From NCBI RefSeq assembly GCF_019613795.1, contig NZ_CP080429.1, forward strand, positions 2,220,501 through 2,284,500: a stretch of 64,000 nt of DNA, given 5' to 3'. Positions 17,826-26,682 of the stretch are shown here, in pieces. The position numbers were made by a program, and so were the translations under genes. The first letter of the stretch is position 1, and each line of letters starts with the position of its first letter. The notes under the pieces were generated by a model. It searched no databases. It was not told the origin of the DNA and worked only from the letters and a program-made list of their open reading frames with translations. Source of the stretch: Flavobacterium litorale. GTDB lineage: Bacteria; Bacteroidota; Bacteroidia; Flavobacteriales; Flavobacteriaceae.

Positions 17826-18305
17826 CTATAAATCTTTAAATATAGTATGCATTAAGCGTTTTTTATCGTTAATGCTTTCCTCTAACGATATCATTGTTTC
17901 TGTTCTGTAAACACCATCAATATCATCTATCATAAAAATTACTTCTTTAGCATGTTTTGTATCTCTAGCACGTATTTTACAAAATACATTAAATTTGCCT
18001 GTAGTAACGTGAGCAACAGTAACAAATGGTATTTCGTTTATACGCTCTAATACAAATTTAGTTTGCGATGTATTATGAAGAAATACTCCTACGTAAGCTA
18101 TGAAGGAGTATCCTAATTTTTCATAATCAAGGGTTAACGATGAACCTGTAATAATACCGGCATCTTCCATTTTTTTTACCCTTACGTGTACCGTTCCTGC
18201 TGATATTAATAACCTTTTGGCAATATCGGTAAACGGAACTCTAGTATTGTCAATCAGCATATCTAATATCTGATGATCAACTTCATCTAAACGGAATTTA
18301 CTCAT
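17826..18305 (-). CDS. Lrp/AsnC family transcriptional regulator
   Basis: 159 residues. The N-terminal winged helix (LDEVDHQILDMLIDNTRVPFTDIAKRL, SAGTVHVRVKKMEDAGII) is followed by a C-terminal RAM effector domain (AYVGVFL, VTTGKFNVFCKIRARD). These proteins assemble as octamers and respond to amino acids or related ligands. The next gene upstream is the M14 carboxypeptidase on the same strand, 61 bp away. The ligand cannot be predicted. Confidence 0.93.
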   Translation of the reverse strand: MSKFRLDEVDHQILDMLIDNTRVPFTDIAKRLLISAGTVHVRVKKMEDAGIITGSSLTLDYEKLGYSFIAYVGVFLHNTSQTKFVLERINEIPFVTVAHVTTGKFNVFCKIRARDTKHAKEVIFMIDDIDGVYRTETMISLEESINDKKRLMHTIFKDL

Positions 18306-18366
18306 AAATGTGTTTTTTTATTTGTGTAATTATATTTAGTTTATTATCTGTTTATATTGAAAATTA

Positions 18367-19530
18367 TTACATTATTTCAGTGCCATTAACGAATTTTCTA
18401 TCAGGCTGTATTAAAAAATTTGCTTTTGTATCAAAAATGGGATAATTATTACCATCTTCCCCTACATAAAGCCCATTTTTCGCATCATATTCTGTATGAC
18501 CTATTGCAATTTCTGGATTATCTATTTTTTTAATAAATGCCTGAAATATTATCGAATTCTCAAATAACACTTCTTTATATTGAGATGCAAAAATCGCGAT
18601 TTTTTCTTTACTTTCATAATCTACATTGATATTTCTATAAACGAAATCATAAAATAACTGTTTATTTTGAGGAATATCAAAATAACTTTTAGTTTTGTTA
18701 ACAACTATAACGTTTTCGTTAATCGCATTAATTCCTGATATTAATGCGAAAAATATAAATCTCCTTGTTTCTTCTCGCTGATAATCATTCTGATAGTGTC
18801 CTGCTTCAAATAATACTGTAGGTATTCCTAACGTCTGAAAGTAATCTCCAACACAATTTGCATTATACGAATCGTCATAACGCCCTACCTGTTCAGGTAT
18901 ATGTTTTTGCAACACATCATTCATCGCTACAATAAGGTTCATTGCTATTTGGCGTTGGCTATTTATGGCTCTTTCAGCATTAAAAGCAGGTGCTAAAAAA
19001 GAAACCGTAGCTGGTTGGGTACCATTTGTATTTTCTACACCAAAAATAGTACGTTGGTCGTGCATATTATAGCAATAATGGGGCTTAAATGCAGTAAAAG
19101 CATCACGTAACAGTTTACTCTCTGGTTGTGAGAGGTTAGTAGCATCACGATTTAAATCTACTTTATTAGCATTTTCGCGCGTATATAGTGTTGCCCCATC
19201 AGGGTTTAGTATTGGTATTATATAAAAAGTAAAATTATTTTTAATAGTATTGGTAGCTGTGGTATCGGTTTTTAGCCAATTAAGCATATCAAACAATGCT
19301 TTGGTACAGGTTGATTCGTTACCGTGCATTTGCGACCATATCAAGATTTTTGTTTTCCCATTACCTACAATAATAGTGTGTATAGGTTTACCTAAAACAG
19401 AGTTACCCAAAACACCTATTGTAAAATACGAATTGAGGTTACTTAATAATGGCTCTATATGATTATTGGTAATGTAACGCCCTGTAATTGTTTGCTCTTT
19501 ATATTTTTTGTGTAAAGCTTCTAAATTCAT
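18367..19530 (-). CDS. M14 family zinc carboxypeptidase
   Basis: 387 residues from ATG 19530; the longer frame to 19620 would run back through the operator region and is unlikely. Zinc ligands His69 and Glu72 are in SQMHGNES and the third is His157 in NMHDQR. Arg128 (DLNRD) is the substrate-binding position and Glu242 in LFEAGHYQND the catalytic base. No signal peptide is seen, so it appears cytoplasmic, which is unusual for digestive carboxypeptidases and may point to turnover of peptides or amidated metabolites. It is divergent from an XRE regulator with shared operators. Confidence 0.88.
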   Translation of the reverse strand: MNLEALHKKYKEQTITGRYITNNHIEPLLSNLNSYFTIGVLGNSVLGKPIHTIIVGNGKTKILIWSQMHGNESTCTKALFDMLNWLKTDTTATNTIKNNFTFYIIPILNPDGATLYTRENANKVDLNRDATNLSQPESKLLRDAFTAFKPHYCYNMHDQRTIFGVENTNGTQPATVSFLAPAFNAERAINSQRQIAMNLIVAMNDVLQKHIPEQVGRYDDSYNANCVGDYFQTLGIPTVLFEAGHYQNDYQREETRRFIFFALISGINAINENVIVVNKTKSYFDIPQNKQLFYDFVYRNINVDYESKEKIAIFASQYKEVLFENSIIFQAFIKKIDNPEIAIGHTEYDAKNGLYVGEDGNNYPIFDTKANFLIQPDRKFVNGTEIM

Positions 19531-19544
19531 AGTAATCTCAATTA

Positions 19545-19618
19545 GTTTACAAAAGTAAACAACATATATTTTACATTTGTAAACAACATTTTTAGCTAAT
19601 TTGATTACACAAGTAAAC
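19545..19618 (-). promoter_or_regulatory. three operator-like palindromes upstream of the M14 carboxypeptidase
   Basis: GTTTACAAAAGTAAAC at 19545-19560 is a perfect 6-4-6 palindrome. TTTTACATTTGTAAAC at 19569-19584 and GATTACACAAGTAAAC at 19603-19618 repeat it with one and two changes in the left arm. The first contains a minus-strand -7 match (TACTTTTG). They lie 15 to 88 bp before the M14 start codon and share their consensus with a site before the divergent XRE gene. Confidence 0.65.
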
Positions 19619-19748
19619 ATGTTTTGATTACCTTTTAAACAAACAAATCTTAATTAATAAAATTGAATTCAAATATTTAATAATCATATAGTTAAATACT
19701 ATAATCAGAAGTTTTTATTTAAATATTTTGCAGCTATTTTATCTTTTC

Positions 19749-19784
19749 TTGGTAGATGAATTAACTTTGTTTACATTTGTAAAA
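19749..19784 (+). promoter_or_regulatory. promoter and operator of the XRE regulator
   Basis: GTTTACATTTGTAAAA at 19769-19784 is a near-perfect copy of the GTTTAC-N4-GTAAAC palindrome, nested in TTTGTTTAC and ACAAA flanks. It contains the -7 element TACATTTG (19772-19779); a TTG lies 20 bp upstream at 19749-19751, one base longer than usual. The ATG is 21 bp downstream. Position suggests autorepression. Confidence 0.6.
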
Positions 19785-19800
19785 ACAAATTGATGTTACA

Positions 19801-20241
19801 ATGGTAAACACTGATGATTTTATAAAACGACTTGAGTTAATATTGGAATATTACGCAATGTCTGCCTCTGTATTTGCAGATAAATTGGGGGTGCAACGCT
19901 CTGGCGTATCGCATCTGTTATCTGGCAGAAACAAACCTAGCTTGGATTTTGTTTTAAAGTTGGTAGATTGTTTTCCTGAGGTAGATTTATATTGGCTGTT
20001 AAACGGCAAAGGTAGTTTTCCTAAAAAAGAAGTATCTCAGAATAGTAGTACCCCTACTCCATCAATTACTAGTAATAAACCTTATGCAGAAAGTTTATTT
20101 GATGTTGAAGGGAATAAAAACAACAACAGTAGTGAAGCTGACTCATTTGTTAAGGACGGCATTAGTAATAATAATACCGATATAGAGAGAATTGTAATTT
20201 TTTATAAGGATGGTACTTTTAAAAACTATATTTCATCATGA
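19801..20241 (+). CDS. XRE-family HTH transcriptional regulator
   Basis: 146 residues. The helix-turn-helix lies at about 4-62 (FIKRLELILEYYAMSASVFADKLGVQRSGVSHLLSGRNKPS) followed by LVDCFPEVDLYWLLNGKGSFP, a form common in flavobacterial XRE proteins. The C-terminal 80 residues are polar and low complexity, ending in a short segment RIVIFYKDGTFKNY. The gene is divergent from the M14 carboxypeptidase, and four similar palindromes lie in the shared 270-bp gap, so it probably regulates itself and the peptidase. Confidence 0.9.
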   Translation: MVNTDDFIKRLELILEYYAMSASVFADKLGVQRSGVSHLLSGRNKPSLDFVLKLVDCFPEVDLYWLLNGKGSFPKKEVSQNSSTPTPSITSNKPYAESLFDVEGNKNNNSSEADSFVKDGISNNNTDIERIVIFYKDGTFKNYISS

Positions 20242-20281
20242 AAAAACCCCGAAATATCTCGCTAAAGACAACTTCGGGGCT
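20241..20281. terminator. terminator-like hairpin between XRE and PlsC genes
   Basis: CCCCGAA (20247-20253) pairs with TTCGGGG (20273-20279) around a 19-base loop. The T run (six bases) is on the minus strand, so it fits best as the terminator of the PlsC gene, but it directly abuts the XRE stop. The remaining 158 bp to the PlsC stop hold nothing I can name. Confidence 0.55.
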
Positions 20282-20439
20282 TATTAACCAATAAAACAAA
20301 CACAAATTATTTGCTAGTCAACACAAGCAAAATCATTTTTAAGTTTATGTAATCAGTTTTCAACTATTATTTATACATTAAAATTACCAACTATTCTCGT
20401 AAAAACATAATTATTAGCGTTAAACTATTCTTAAGTTCT

Positions 20440-20991
20440 TTACTTAGGTTCGTAACTGTTGGCTGATATATAACCTTTTACACCCTTATAATGGGCTTCT
20501 AGGGCAGTAAAGTCAATACCTTTATTGCCAGTAAGGTAGTATGGGGCTGCTATATTTACTTCTTTTTTAGCATAGTTAAACGCTACGGGTACAATTGGTA
20601 CATTCGCCTTTAGTGCAATATAATAAAAGCCTGTTTTCCATTGTACTACCTTTTTTCTGGTCCCTTCTGGTGCTATTGCAAGCCGTAGTACTTCTTTTTC
20701 ATCAAAAATGGCAGCAATAGCATCTACTTTGTTTTCTGTTTTTTGTCTGTTTAGTGGCGTTCCTCCCATCCATTTAAAATAAACACCAAACGGAAATACA
20801 AAAAGTTCTTTCTTGGCTACAAAATTCATTTCTAAACCTATTATGCCTCTTGTAAATACACCAACTATAAAATCTGTCCAACTTGTATGGGATACAACTA
20901 TTATAATGCACTTTTTTACATCGGGATGCATAAAACCCTTTATGCGCCAACCCATTAGTGTAAAGAAGATAAATTGATATATTTTTTTCAT
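20440..20991 (-). CDS. 1-acyl-sn-glycerol-3-phosphate acyltransferase-like (PlsC family)
   Basis: 183 residues from ATG 20991 (MKKIYQFIFFTLMGWRIKG); the frame extends 18 codons upstream without need. The acyltransferase motif I is H35-TSWT-D40 and motif III is PEGTR (108-112), with a substrate-binding segment KWMGGTPLNR between. The short length and the N-terminal helix fit small PlsC-like proteins that acylate phospholipid or lipid precursors at the inner membrane. The precise acceptor is uncertain. Confidence 0.87.
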   Translation of the reverse strand: MKKIYQFIFFTLMGWRIKGFMHPDVKKCIIIVVSHTSWTDFIVGVFTRGIIGLEMNFVAKKELFVFPFGVYFKWMGGTPLNRQKTENKVDAIAAIFDEKEVLRLAIAPEGTRKKVVQWKTGFYYIALKANVPIVPVAFNYAKKEVNIAAPYYLTGNKGIDFTALEAHYKGVKGYISANSYEPK

Positions 20992-21051
20992 AATTGCATA
21001 AAAAGCGAGCGGTAAAAATACTATATATTTACCACACAAAAACATTTGCCA

Positions 21052-21714
21052 ATGCTAAAGCGACTGCTGAGTTTCCTTATTCCGATAAACATATACCGAA
21101 AAAAATCAGATATTAGTAAAAACCTGGAGGTGACTTGGAATAATGGGCAATTGGTGGTTGACTCTAAAAATACCAACTACTCCTACGGAAGTTTGCAGCG
21201 CATACTACGCAAAGGTTTACAATACATTGGTTATGATAGAATAAGGGGTTTTAATGAAGTACTTGTTCTTGGGGTTGCTGGTGGTAGTGTATTAAAAACG
21301 CTAGTAGAAGAAGTTAATTTTGAAGGCAATATTACAGGGGTAGAAATAGATCCTGATGTTATTGAAATAGCCAATACGTACTTTGGTATTAATGAAATTA
21401 CAAATCTAGAGATTATTATAGATGATGCTTTTGAATTTGTATTGAAAACAAAGAAAAAATACGATTTAATAATTATAGATATCTTTCAAGACACAGTAAT
21501 GCCCAACTTTTTATTTGAAGATTTTTTTATAAACAGAATTAATTATTTACTACACGTAAATGGATTTATATTATTTAATACCATGACTTTAAATAAAAAG
21601 GATAAAGAACGTAATTTACGATATAGTACTCGCTTTGATGAAGATTACTCAGTACGTATGTACCCTAAAGTAGAAGATCATAATGAACTTTTTACCATTA
21701 AAAAATTAAAATAG
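21052..21714 (+). CDS. spermidine synthase-like SAM-binding protein
   Basis: 220 residues from ATG 21052; a TTG two codons earlier is less likely. The Rossmann core shows VLVLGVAGGSVLKTL (motif I), GVEIDPDVIEIAN, IIIDDAFEFV and YDLIIIDIFQD, the layout of SpeE-like proteins. The DxxDP segment that positions putrescine in true spermidine synthases is replaced by DIFQDTVMPNFLF, so spermidine synthase activity is doubtful. It may be a methyltransferase or an aminopropyl transferase with another acceptor. It is divergent from PlsC. Confidence 0.7.
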   Translation: MLKRLLSFLIPINIYRKKSDISKNLEVTWNNGQLVVDSKNTNYSYGSLQRILRKGLQYIGYDRIRGFNEVLVLGVAGGSVLKTLVEEVNFEGNITGVEIDPDVIEIANTYFGINEITNLEIIIDDAFEFVLKTKKKYDLIIIDIFQDTVMPNFLFEDFFINRINYLLHVNGFILFNTMTLNKKDKERNLRYSTRFDEDYSVRMYPKVEDHNELFTIKKLK

Positions 21715-21742
21715 TTACCTTAATAAAAATACAAAATTAACA

Positions 21743-21817
21743 ATGTACCACCCACGATTATACGGTGATTTTTATGATATGGGCACAAAGTATAGCAAAC
21801 TAAGGTTGGATTGGTAG
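21743..21817 (+). pseudogene. remnant resembling the start of a C45 / linear amide C-N hydrolase gene
   Basis: A 24-codon frame (ATG 21743, TAG 21815-21817) reads MYHPRLYGDFYDMGTKYSKL. The pattern HPRLxGxxYxMGxKY resembles the conserved N terminus of acyl-CoA:6-aminopenicillanic-acid acyltransferase-type (C45) amidases. Nothing of the remaining 300-plus residues follows, since kdsB ends at 21840. It looks like the leftover head of a deleted gene. The call rests on one short motif and could be chance. Confidence 0.35.
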
Positions 21818-21839
21818 CTTAAAAAGCAAAAATAACAAT

Positions 21840-22571
21840 TTATTTAGCCCAAAATTTTCTAGCTTGTTCCAAATCCTCGGGGGTATCTATACCAATACCT
21901 ATATGTGCAGTTTCTACCATTTTTATTTTCTTACCATATTCAAGATAACGTAATTGCTCTAGCTTTTCCGAAGCTTCGAGCGATTGCATGGGTAAGTTGT
22001 AAAAATCCAGTAGAGCGTGCTTTCTAAACGCATAAATACCAATGTGTTTAAAGTAGCGTACCCCTGCGTTGGTATCTCTGGGGTATGGTATTACAGAACG
22101 CGAAAAATAGAGTGCAAAATGCTTTTGGTCTATCACTACTTTTACGTTGTTGGGATTTTCAATAGCCTCATTATCCGTAATGTGCAACATTAACGATGCT
22201 AAATCTATCTCGCGAGCTGTATCCGTTTTAAACACCTCAAGCAGTTCCGCTAAAGGCTCTTTATTAATAAAAGGTTCATCGCCTTGTACGTTTACCACAA
22301 TATCCACGTCCATGTGTTCTACCGCTTCCGCAATACGGTCGCTACCACTTTCGTGCTCTTTTATGCTCATTATAGCTTTACCACCATTGGTAGTTATTTC
22401 CTTAAAAATAATATCCGAATCAGTTACTACAAAAACGTCATTGAATAAATTGGTTTTTACAGCAGCCTCGTATGTACGCATGATTACGGTTTTACCCGCC
22501 AAATCTTGCATTAGCTTAGCAGGAAAGCGCGTACTGGCATATCGGGCAGGTATAACGGCTATTATTTTCAT
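21840..22571 (-). CDS. kdsB: 3-deoxy-manno-octulosonate cytidylyltransferase
   Basis: 243 residues, full length. The enzyme activates Kdo as CMP-Kdo for lipid A core assembly in the cytosol. Motifs are [15 protein letters not shown] (nucleotide binding), NVQGDEPFI (catalytic Asp) and the C-terminal [15 protein letters not shown]. It ends a two-gene unit with the upstream RecD-like helicase gene (17 bp apart). It confirms a Gram-negative cell with Kdo-containing LPS. Confidence 0.96.
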   Translation of the reverse strand: MKIIAVIPARYASTRFPAKLMQDLAGKTVIMRTYEAAVKTNLFNDVFVVTDSDIIFKEITTNGGKAIMSIKEHESGSDRIAEAVEHMDVDIVVNVQGDEPFINKEPLAELLEVFKTDTAREIDLASLMLHITDNEAIENPNNVKVVIDQKHFALYFSRSVIPYPRDTNAGVRYFKHIGIYAFRKHALLDFYNLPMQSLEASEKLEQLRYLEYGKKIKMVETAHIGIGIDTPEDLEQARKFWAK

Positions 22572-22588
22572 AAATGGTATTGTGTTAA

Positions 22589-24010
22589 CTATTCTTCAAA
22601 ATTTTCATCTTTAAAACCAATCAGGTATAACTTATTTTGTGCTCGTGTTACTGCGGTGTACAACCATCTAATATAATCGCGGTTAATACCATCGGGCAAG
22701 TAGGGTTGTTCTACAAAAACGGTATTCCATTGCCCACCCTGCGATTTATGACACGTCATGGCATAAGAAAACTTTACTTGTAAGGCATTAAAGTGCGGGT
22801 TATTCTTAGTTTTTAAAAACTTTTTATATTTCGGTTCATCCTCATAATCTTTTTGCACTTCTTCATACAATCGGTTCGATTCTTCGTACGTTAACGATGC
22901 CGATTCGCTACTTATGGTATCAAGTAGCAAAACAGTTTCAAAAGGGATCTGGTTCGGGTAATCAACCATTCGTACTTTTACTTTCGCAAATTTAAAACCA
23001 TAAAACTCTTCAATCCTGAAAATTTCGAGCACTTCTATAATATCGCCATTGGCTATAAACCCAGCTTCGGACTTTTCGTTAAGCCAAAAATAATTATTTT
23101 TTACCACCATCAAAAAATCACCCGACGATAGTTCGCTTTCTCTGCCCAATATCTTGTAGCGTATTTGCTGGTTGTATTGGTTGGCGCGCTTGTTAGAGCG
23201 CACTATAAAAGCCGTATCTTCTATGCTAAAATTACTGTAGGCTTGGTTTATGGCATCTTCTATATCATAACCATCCACTAGGCGGGTAATATCTTTAAAT
23301 CCTTTTAGTTTAAACTGAAAGGTATCTATAAAGGCAGATTTTAATATTTCGCGTAGCTCCGTGGCATTGTACAGTATGCCCGAGTTATTTTCCTGTCGCA
23401 TTACCTCGTCCAGCTCTATTTGCTGTACGTCTTTTAGGTAATGCATTCCCAAAGTATCAATATCCAATGCAGGGCTAATATCAGCGTTTACAGGGGGTAA
23501 CTGCGCAGTATCGCCAATTAATATCATCTTACAATTTTCTCCAGCATATACATACTGCATCAAATCATCCAATAACGAACCATTTTCGTACATTTTCGAT
23601 TCTGATGCAGTATCGGATATCATCGAAGCTTCATCTACTAAAAAAATAGTGTTTTTAAACTTATTGGGCTGCATGGTAAAACCAACAGCTCCTCCACTAC
23701 CCTTTTTAGGAAAATAAATACGTTTGTGTATGGTAAAAGCTGGTTTTTGCGAATAGTTGGCTATTACTTTTGCTGCCCTACCTGTAGGGGCTAGTAAAAC
23801 ATATTTTTTATCGGCTTCGCGAAGGTGGTTTACAATAGTAGATATTACGGTTGTTTTTCCTGTACCCGCATAGCCTTTTAGTACAAAAAGCTCATCGTTA
23901 TTGGTATTCGTAATAAAAGTGGCTATTTTTTCCAGAAAAATGTCCTGTTTTAGCGTAGGTTCAAACGGGAAATTTTCGCGAAGTATTTTATAAAATAAGC
24001 CTGATTGCAT
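22589..24010 (-). CDS. RecD-like SF1 DNA helicase
   Basis: 473 residues. Walker A is GYAGTGKTT (44-52) and Walker B LVDEASM; further SF1B motifs are [11 protein letters not shown], the motif IV region [14 protein letters not shown], and the C-terminal UvrD-like [10 protein letters not shown] and [15 protein letters not shown]. This is a stand-alone RecD2-like 5'-3' helicase rather than the RecBCD subunit, as no recB or recC is near. Such enzymes are thought to help replication or repair; direct role unknown. Confidence 0.9.
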   Translation of the reverse strand: MQSGLFYKILRENFPFEPTLKQDIFLEKIATFITNTNNDELFVLKGYAGTGKTTVISTIVNHLREADKKYVLLAPTGRAAKVIANYSQKPAFTIHKRIYFPKKGSGGAVGFTMQPNKFKNTIFLVDEASMISDTASESKMYENGSLLDDLMQYVYAGENCKMILIGDTAQLPPVNADISPALDIDTLGMHYLKDVQQIELDEVMRQENNSGILYNATELREILKSAFIDTFQFKLKGFKDITRLVDGYDIEDAINQAYSNFSIEDTAFIVRSNKRANQYNQQIRYKILGRESELSSGDFLMVVKNNYFWLNEKSEAGFIANGDIIEVLEIFRIEEFYGFKFAKVKVRMVDYPNQIPFETVLLLDTISSESASLTYEESNRLYEEVQKDYEDEPKYKKFLKTKNNPHFNALQVKFSYAMTCHKSQGGQWNTVFVEQPYLPDGINRDYIRWLYTAVTRAQNKLYLIGFKDENFEE

Positions 24011-24120
24011 GCAGTAGCGTAAATTGTAGGGTTTAAAAAACCAAAGATAATACGATTTTAAGGAGTAACTGGGCTTATAGTAAAAAAGATGTAAATTTGC
24101 GTACGTAACCTACCTTGTTA

Positions 24121-24924
24121 ATGAATACTGCTATTACTACAAAAAATTATAAAAAACTCGTACTCCAAATCGGTAGTAACGGAATGTCGTTCTGTACTAT
24201 CGATACTTTAAACAATACGCTTTCGGAGATACAAAGTAGTACCTTCTCTAAATTTGAACCTATCGAAGATGAATTATGGAAGTTGTTTGTAGCCCACCCC
24301 GAATTAAAAATGGAATACGATGATGTAGTAGTATTGCACGACAATAATTTTAATACGTTTGTGCCCAATGCACTATTTGATGAAAATTATTTGGGGAGTT
24401 ACCTACAATACAACACTAAAGTATTTGAAACTGACTTTTTTGCTTTTGATGCCATAGCAAATTACGAGATGAATAATGTTTACGTACCTATGGTTAATGT
24501 GAACAATTATTTAATTGACAGGTTTGGCACTTTCGACTATAAAAACACTAACAGCATACTGGTTGATAAGGTATTAGATGCCTCTAAAAATATTGATGAG
24601 AAACAAGTTTTTGCACACATACAAGATGCACGTTTTGAAATAGTTATAGCGCACAACCAAAAGTTATTGTTATACAACTCATTTGAGTACAACACACCCG
24701 AAGATTTCCTGTATTACGTGTTGTTTACTATGGAGCAATTATTACTAAACCCCGAAACGGTAAAGGTAATTTTACTGGGTAAAATATCGCAAACCAACCC
24801 CTGCTACACATTGGCCTATACCTACATTAGAAACATTTCGTTTTACGATACGGAGGCTTTACAGGAAAAATATAGTATTAACAGCAACGAGGCAACACAA
24901 CATTTTATACTACTAAACGCATGA
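24121..24924 (+). CDS. DUF3822 family protein
   Basis: 267 residues from ATG 24121; the TTG two codons earlier is less likely. The first half (KLVLQIGSNGMSFCTIDTLNN) and the later IVIAHNQKLLLYNSFEYNTPEDFLYYVLF resemble the duplicated actin-like layout of DUF3822, a Bacteroidota family. Its stop overlaps the rsmD start by 4 bp (ATGA), an arrangement common in flavobacteria and a sign of translational coupling. Function unknown. Confidence 0.88.
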   Translation: MNTAITTKNYKKLVLQIGSNGMSFCTIDTLNNTLSEIQSSTFSKFEPIEDELWKLFVAHPELKMEYDDVVVLHDNNFNTFVPNALFDENYLGSYLQYNTKVFETDFFAFDAIANYEMNNVYVPMVNVNNYLIDRFGTFDYKNTNSILVDKVLDASKNIDEKQVFAHIQDARFEIVIAHNQKLLLYNSFEYNTPEDFLYYVLFTMEQLLLNPETVKVILLGKISQTNPCYTLAYTYIRNISFYDTEALQEKYSINSNEATQHFILLNA

Positions 24925-25502
24925 GAATAATATCGGGTAAATACAAAGGCAGACGATTAAACCCACCTAAAAACCTACCTGTACGCCCTACTACCGATAT
25001 GAGTAAAGAGGCGTTGTTTAATATCCTTAATAATTATTATGATTTTGAGGGGCTAAAAGTACTCGATTTATTTTCGGGTACGGGTAACCTTAGTTACGAG
25101 TTTGCCTCGCGTGGGGCTGAGAATATTACGGCTGTAGATGCTGATTTTGGGTGTGTAAAATACATTAAGCAAACTGCTAATGAATTTGATTTTAATATCT
25201 CGGCTATAAAAAGTGATGTATATAAGTTTTTAGAGCGCGCTACGCTACGCTACGATATTATTGTTGCCGACCCACCGTATAACTTTACCCAACAAGAATT
25301 TGAAAAAATAGCACAACTAATTTTTGATAATAATTTGCTAAGCGAAGAAGGTATGCTTATTATAGAACATTCCAAACATACCACACTAGAGCACGTTACC
25401 AACTGGTCGTTTAGTAAAAAATATGGAGGTTCTATTTTTTCGTTTTTTGAGTTTGATAAAGATGAAAGTGATAAAATAAATGAAGATTCTGATATAAAAT
25501 AA
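24921..25502 (+). CDS. rsmD: 16S rRNA (guanine966-N2)-methyltransferase
   Basis: 193 residues. It opens with MRIISGKYKGRRLNPPKN, a conserved RNA-binding start, followed by VRPTTDMSKEALFNIL. The SAM-binding motif is VLDLFSGTGNLSYE and the catalytic motif ADPPYNF (DPPY). It methylates G966 of 16S rRNA during 30S maturation. It overlaps DUF3822 by 4 bp. Confidence 0.95.
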   Translation: MRIISGKYKGRRLNPPKNLPVRPTTDMSKEALFNILNNYYDFEGLKVLDLFSGTGNLSYEFASRGAENITAVDADFGCVKYIKQTANEFDFNISAIKSDVYKFLERATLRYDIIVADPPYNFTQQEFEKIAQLIFDNNLLSEEGMLIIEHSKHTTLEHVTNWSFSKKYGGSIFSFFEFDKDESDKINEDSDIK

Positions 25503-25605
25503 TAAGTTCTTTAAATAAATTATTGAACCTTTTTAATTATATACAAACATATAAATTTATATATTTACGTTTATACTAAAATCTTAACTAAAAATTTAAA
25601 TTCAT

Positions 25606-26364
25606 ATGCAATTACAAATCTTTAAATATGAAGATGAAGATCATTTTGATAACCTTACAACTATTGAAATAGAAGGGGAAGCTTGGTTTGTTGCAAGCGA
25701 AGTATGCAAGCTACTAGACATAAAAAATACAAGTGATGCTGTTTCAAGGCTTGATGATGATGAGAAAAATACTATCGTTATAACCGATGGTACTTCTGGT
25801 AATCCTAATAAGACAATAATTTCTGAAAGTGGTTTGTATGCACTTATATTTAGAAGTAGTAAACCATCTGCTAAAAAATTTAGAAAATGGATAACTAAGG
25901 AAGTTATTCCCTCAATAAGGAAAACAGGAAGCTATGGTATAAACCGATTAGAGACAGCAAATTTTGTTGTTAGGTTTAATGACAATTGGGATAGAACAGA
26001 TAAAGGATACTTTTCAGTAATTAGCGAATTATTTATTAGACTATATGGTAGATTCGAAAATATTGGATACAAAATACCTAACAAAGCATTTACAGGAAAA
26101 GAAATAAGACCAGATGTAAGCGTAGGTTTGCTTTTTTCAAAATATTTGAAGAAAAACTACCCTGAATTTGCAAATGATTTTAAAATGTACAATCATGAAT
26201 TTCAAGATGGATCAGAAGTGCAAGCAAGACAATATAAAAATGGTCTTCTGCCTATATTTATTCAGTTTATTGATGACCATTGGATTCCAAAAAATGCAGA
26301 AAAATATTTTAAAGATCGAGATCCAGTAGCTTTAGATTATTTACCCAAATTATTAAATATGTAA
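25606..26364 (+). CDS. stand-alone BRO-N domain (phage antirepressor-like) protein
   Basis: 252 residues. Residues 1-110 are a BRO-N domain (WFVASEVCKLLDIKNTSDAVSRLDDDEKN, ISESGLYALIFRSSKPSAKKFRKWITKEVIPSIRKTGSYG), typical of phage and viral DNA-binding antirepressors. The C-terminal 140 residues (IRPDVSVGLLFSKYLKKNYPEF, YLPKLLNM) are unassigned. No integrase, capsid or other phage gene is nearby. The stop codon ends only 4 bp from the 3' end of rnpB, so the gene probably entered by horizontal transfer at the rnpB flank. Its target is unknown. Confidence 0.85.
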   Translation: MQLQIFKYEDEDHFDNLTTIEIEGEAWFVASEVCKLLDIKNTSDAVSRLDDDEKNTIVITDGTSGNPNKTIISESGLYALIFRSSKPSAKKFRKWITKEVIPSIRKTGSYGINRLETANFVVRFNDNWDRTDKGYFSVISELFIRLYGRFENIGYKIPNKAFTGKEIRPDVSVGLLFSKYLKKNYPEFANDFKMYNHEFQDGSEVQARQYKNGLLPIFIQFIDDHWIPKNAEKYFKDRDPVALDYLPKLLNM

Positions 26365-26368
26365 AAAG

Positions 26369-26669
26369 CAGGTCTGTAAGCCGGATTCTGTATTTCTAAG
26401 AAAAGAAACCCTTATCATTTATCTGGGCATAACATTACTATTATGCTCTATCTGCCTACCCCCCAGCATTGGGCGAGCAGCCCTTAATTGCTGGTGTACA
26501 TGGCATTGCACCGCATAGAGTTTACCTGATTTCACTACAGCATTACCTGTACATCCTTTCTGCTGCACTTGTCCTCCCACGCCAAAACATGGTGACGGGC
26601 GTTACCCGCTATGCTGCCCTATGGTGTCCGGACTTTCCTCTCCGTAAACGGAGCGATAAGGCGACCTGC
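26369..26669 (-). ncRNA. rnpB: RNase P RNA, class A (rnpB)
   Basis: On the minus strand the 5' P1 arm GCAGGTC (26669-26663) pairs with the 3' arm GACCTGC (26375-26369). Hallmarks in order are GAGGAAAGTCCGG, CATAGGGCAGC, GCGGGTAACGCCC, GTAAACTCTATGCGGTGC, and the 3' end ACAGAATCCGGCTTACAGA. A -7 element (TATCTTTG at 26682-26675) lies 6 bp upstream of P1, supporting the 5' end. A five-T run follows the 3' end. At about 301 nt it is short for class A. It is the catalytic RNA that matures tRNA 5' ends. Confidence 0.95.
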
Positions 26670-26674
26670 GGTAG

Positions 26675-26682
26675 CAAAGATA
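26675..26682 (-). promoter_or_regulatory. -7 element of the rnpB promoter
   Basis: Minus-strand TATCTTTG matches TAnnTTTG and sits 6 bp before the P1 helix of RNase P RNA. I do not see a TTG at the ideal distance. Confidence 0.55.

Noticed and set aside
19531..19620. N-terminal extension of the M14 carboxypeptidase ORF to 19620
   Set aside because: The extension has unusual composition and runs through the operator palindromes; the ATG at 19530 gives the normal family start.
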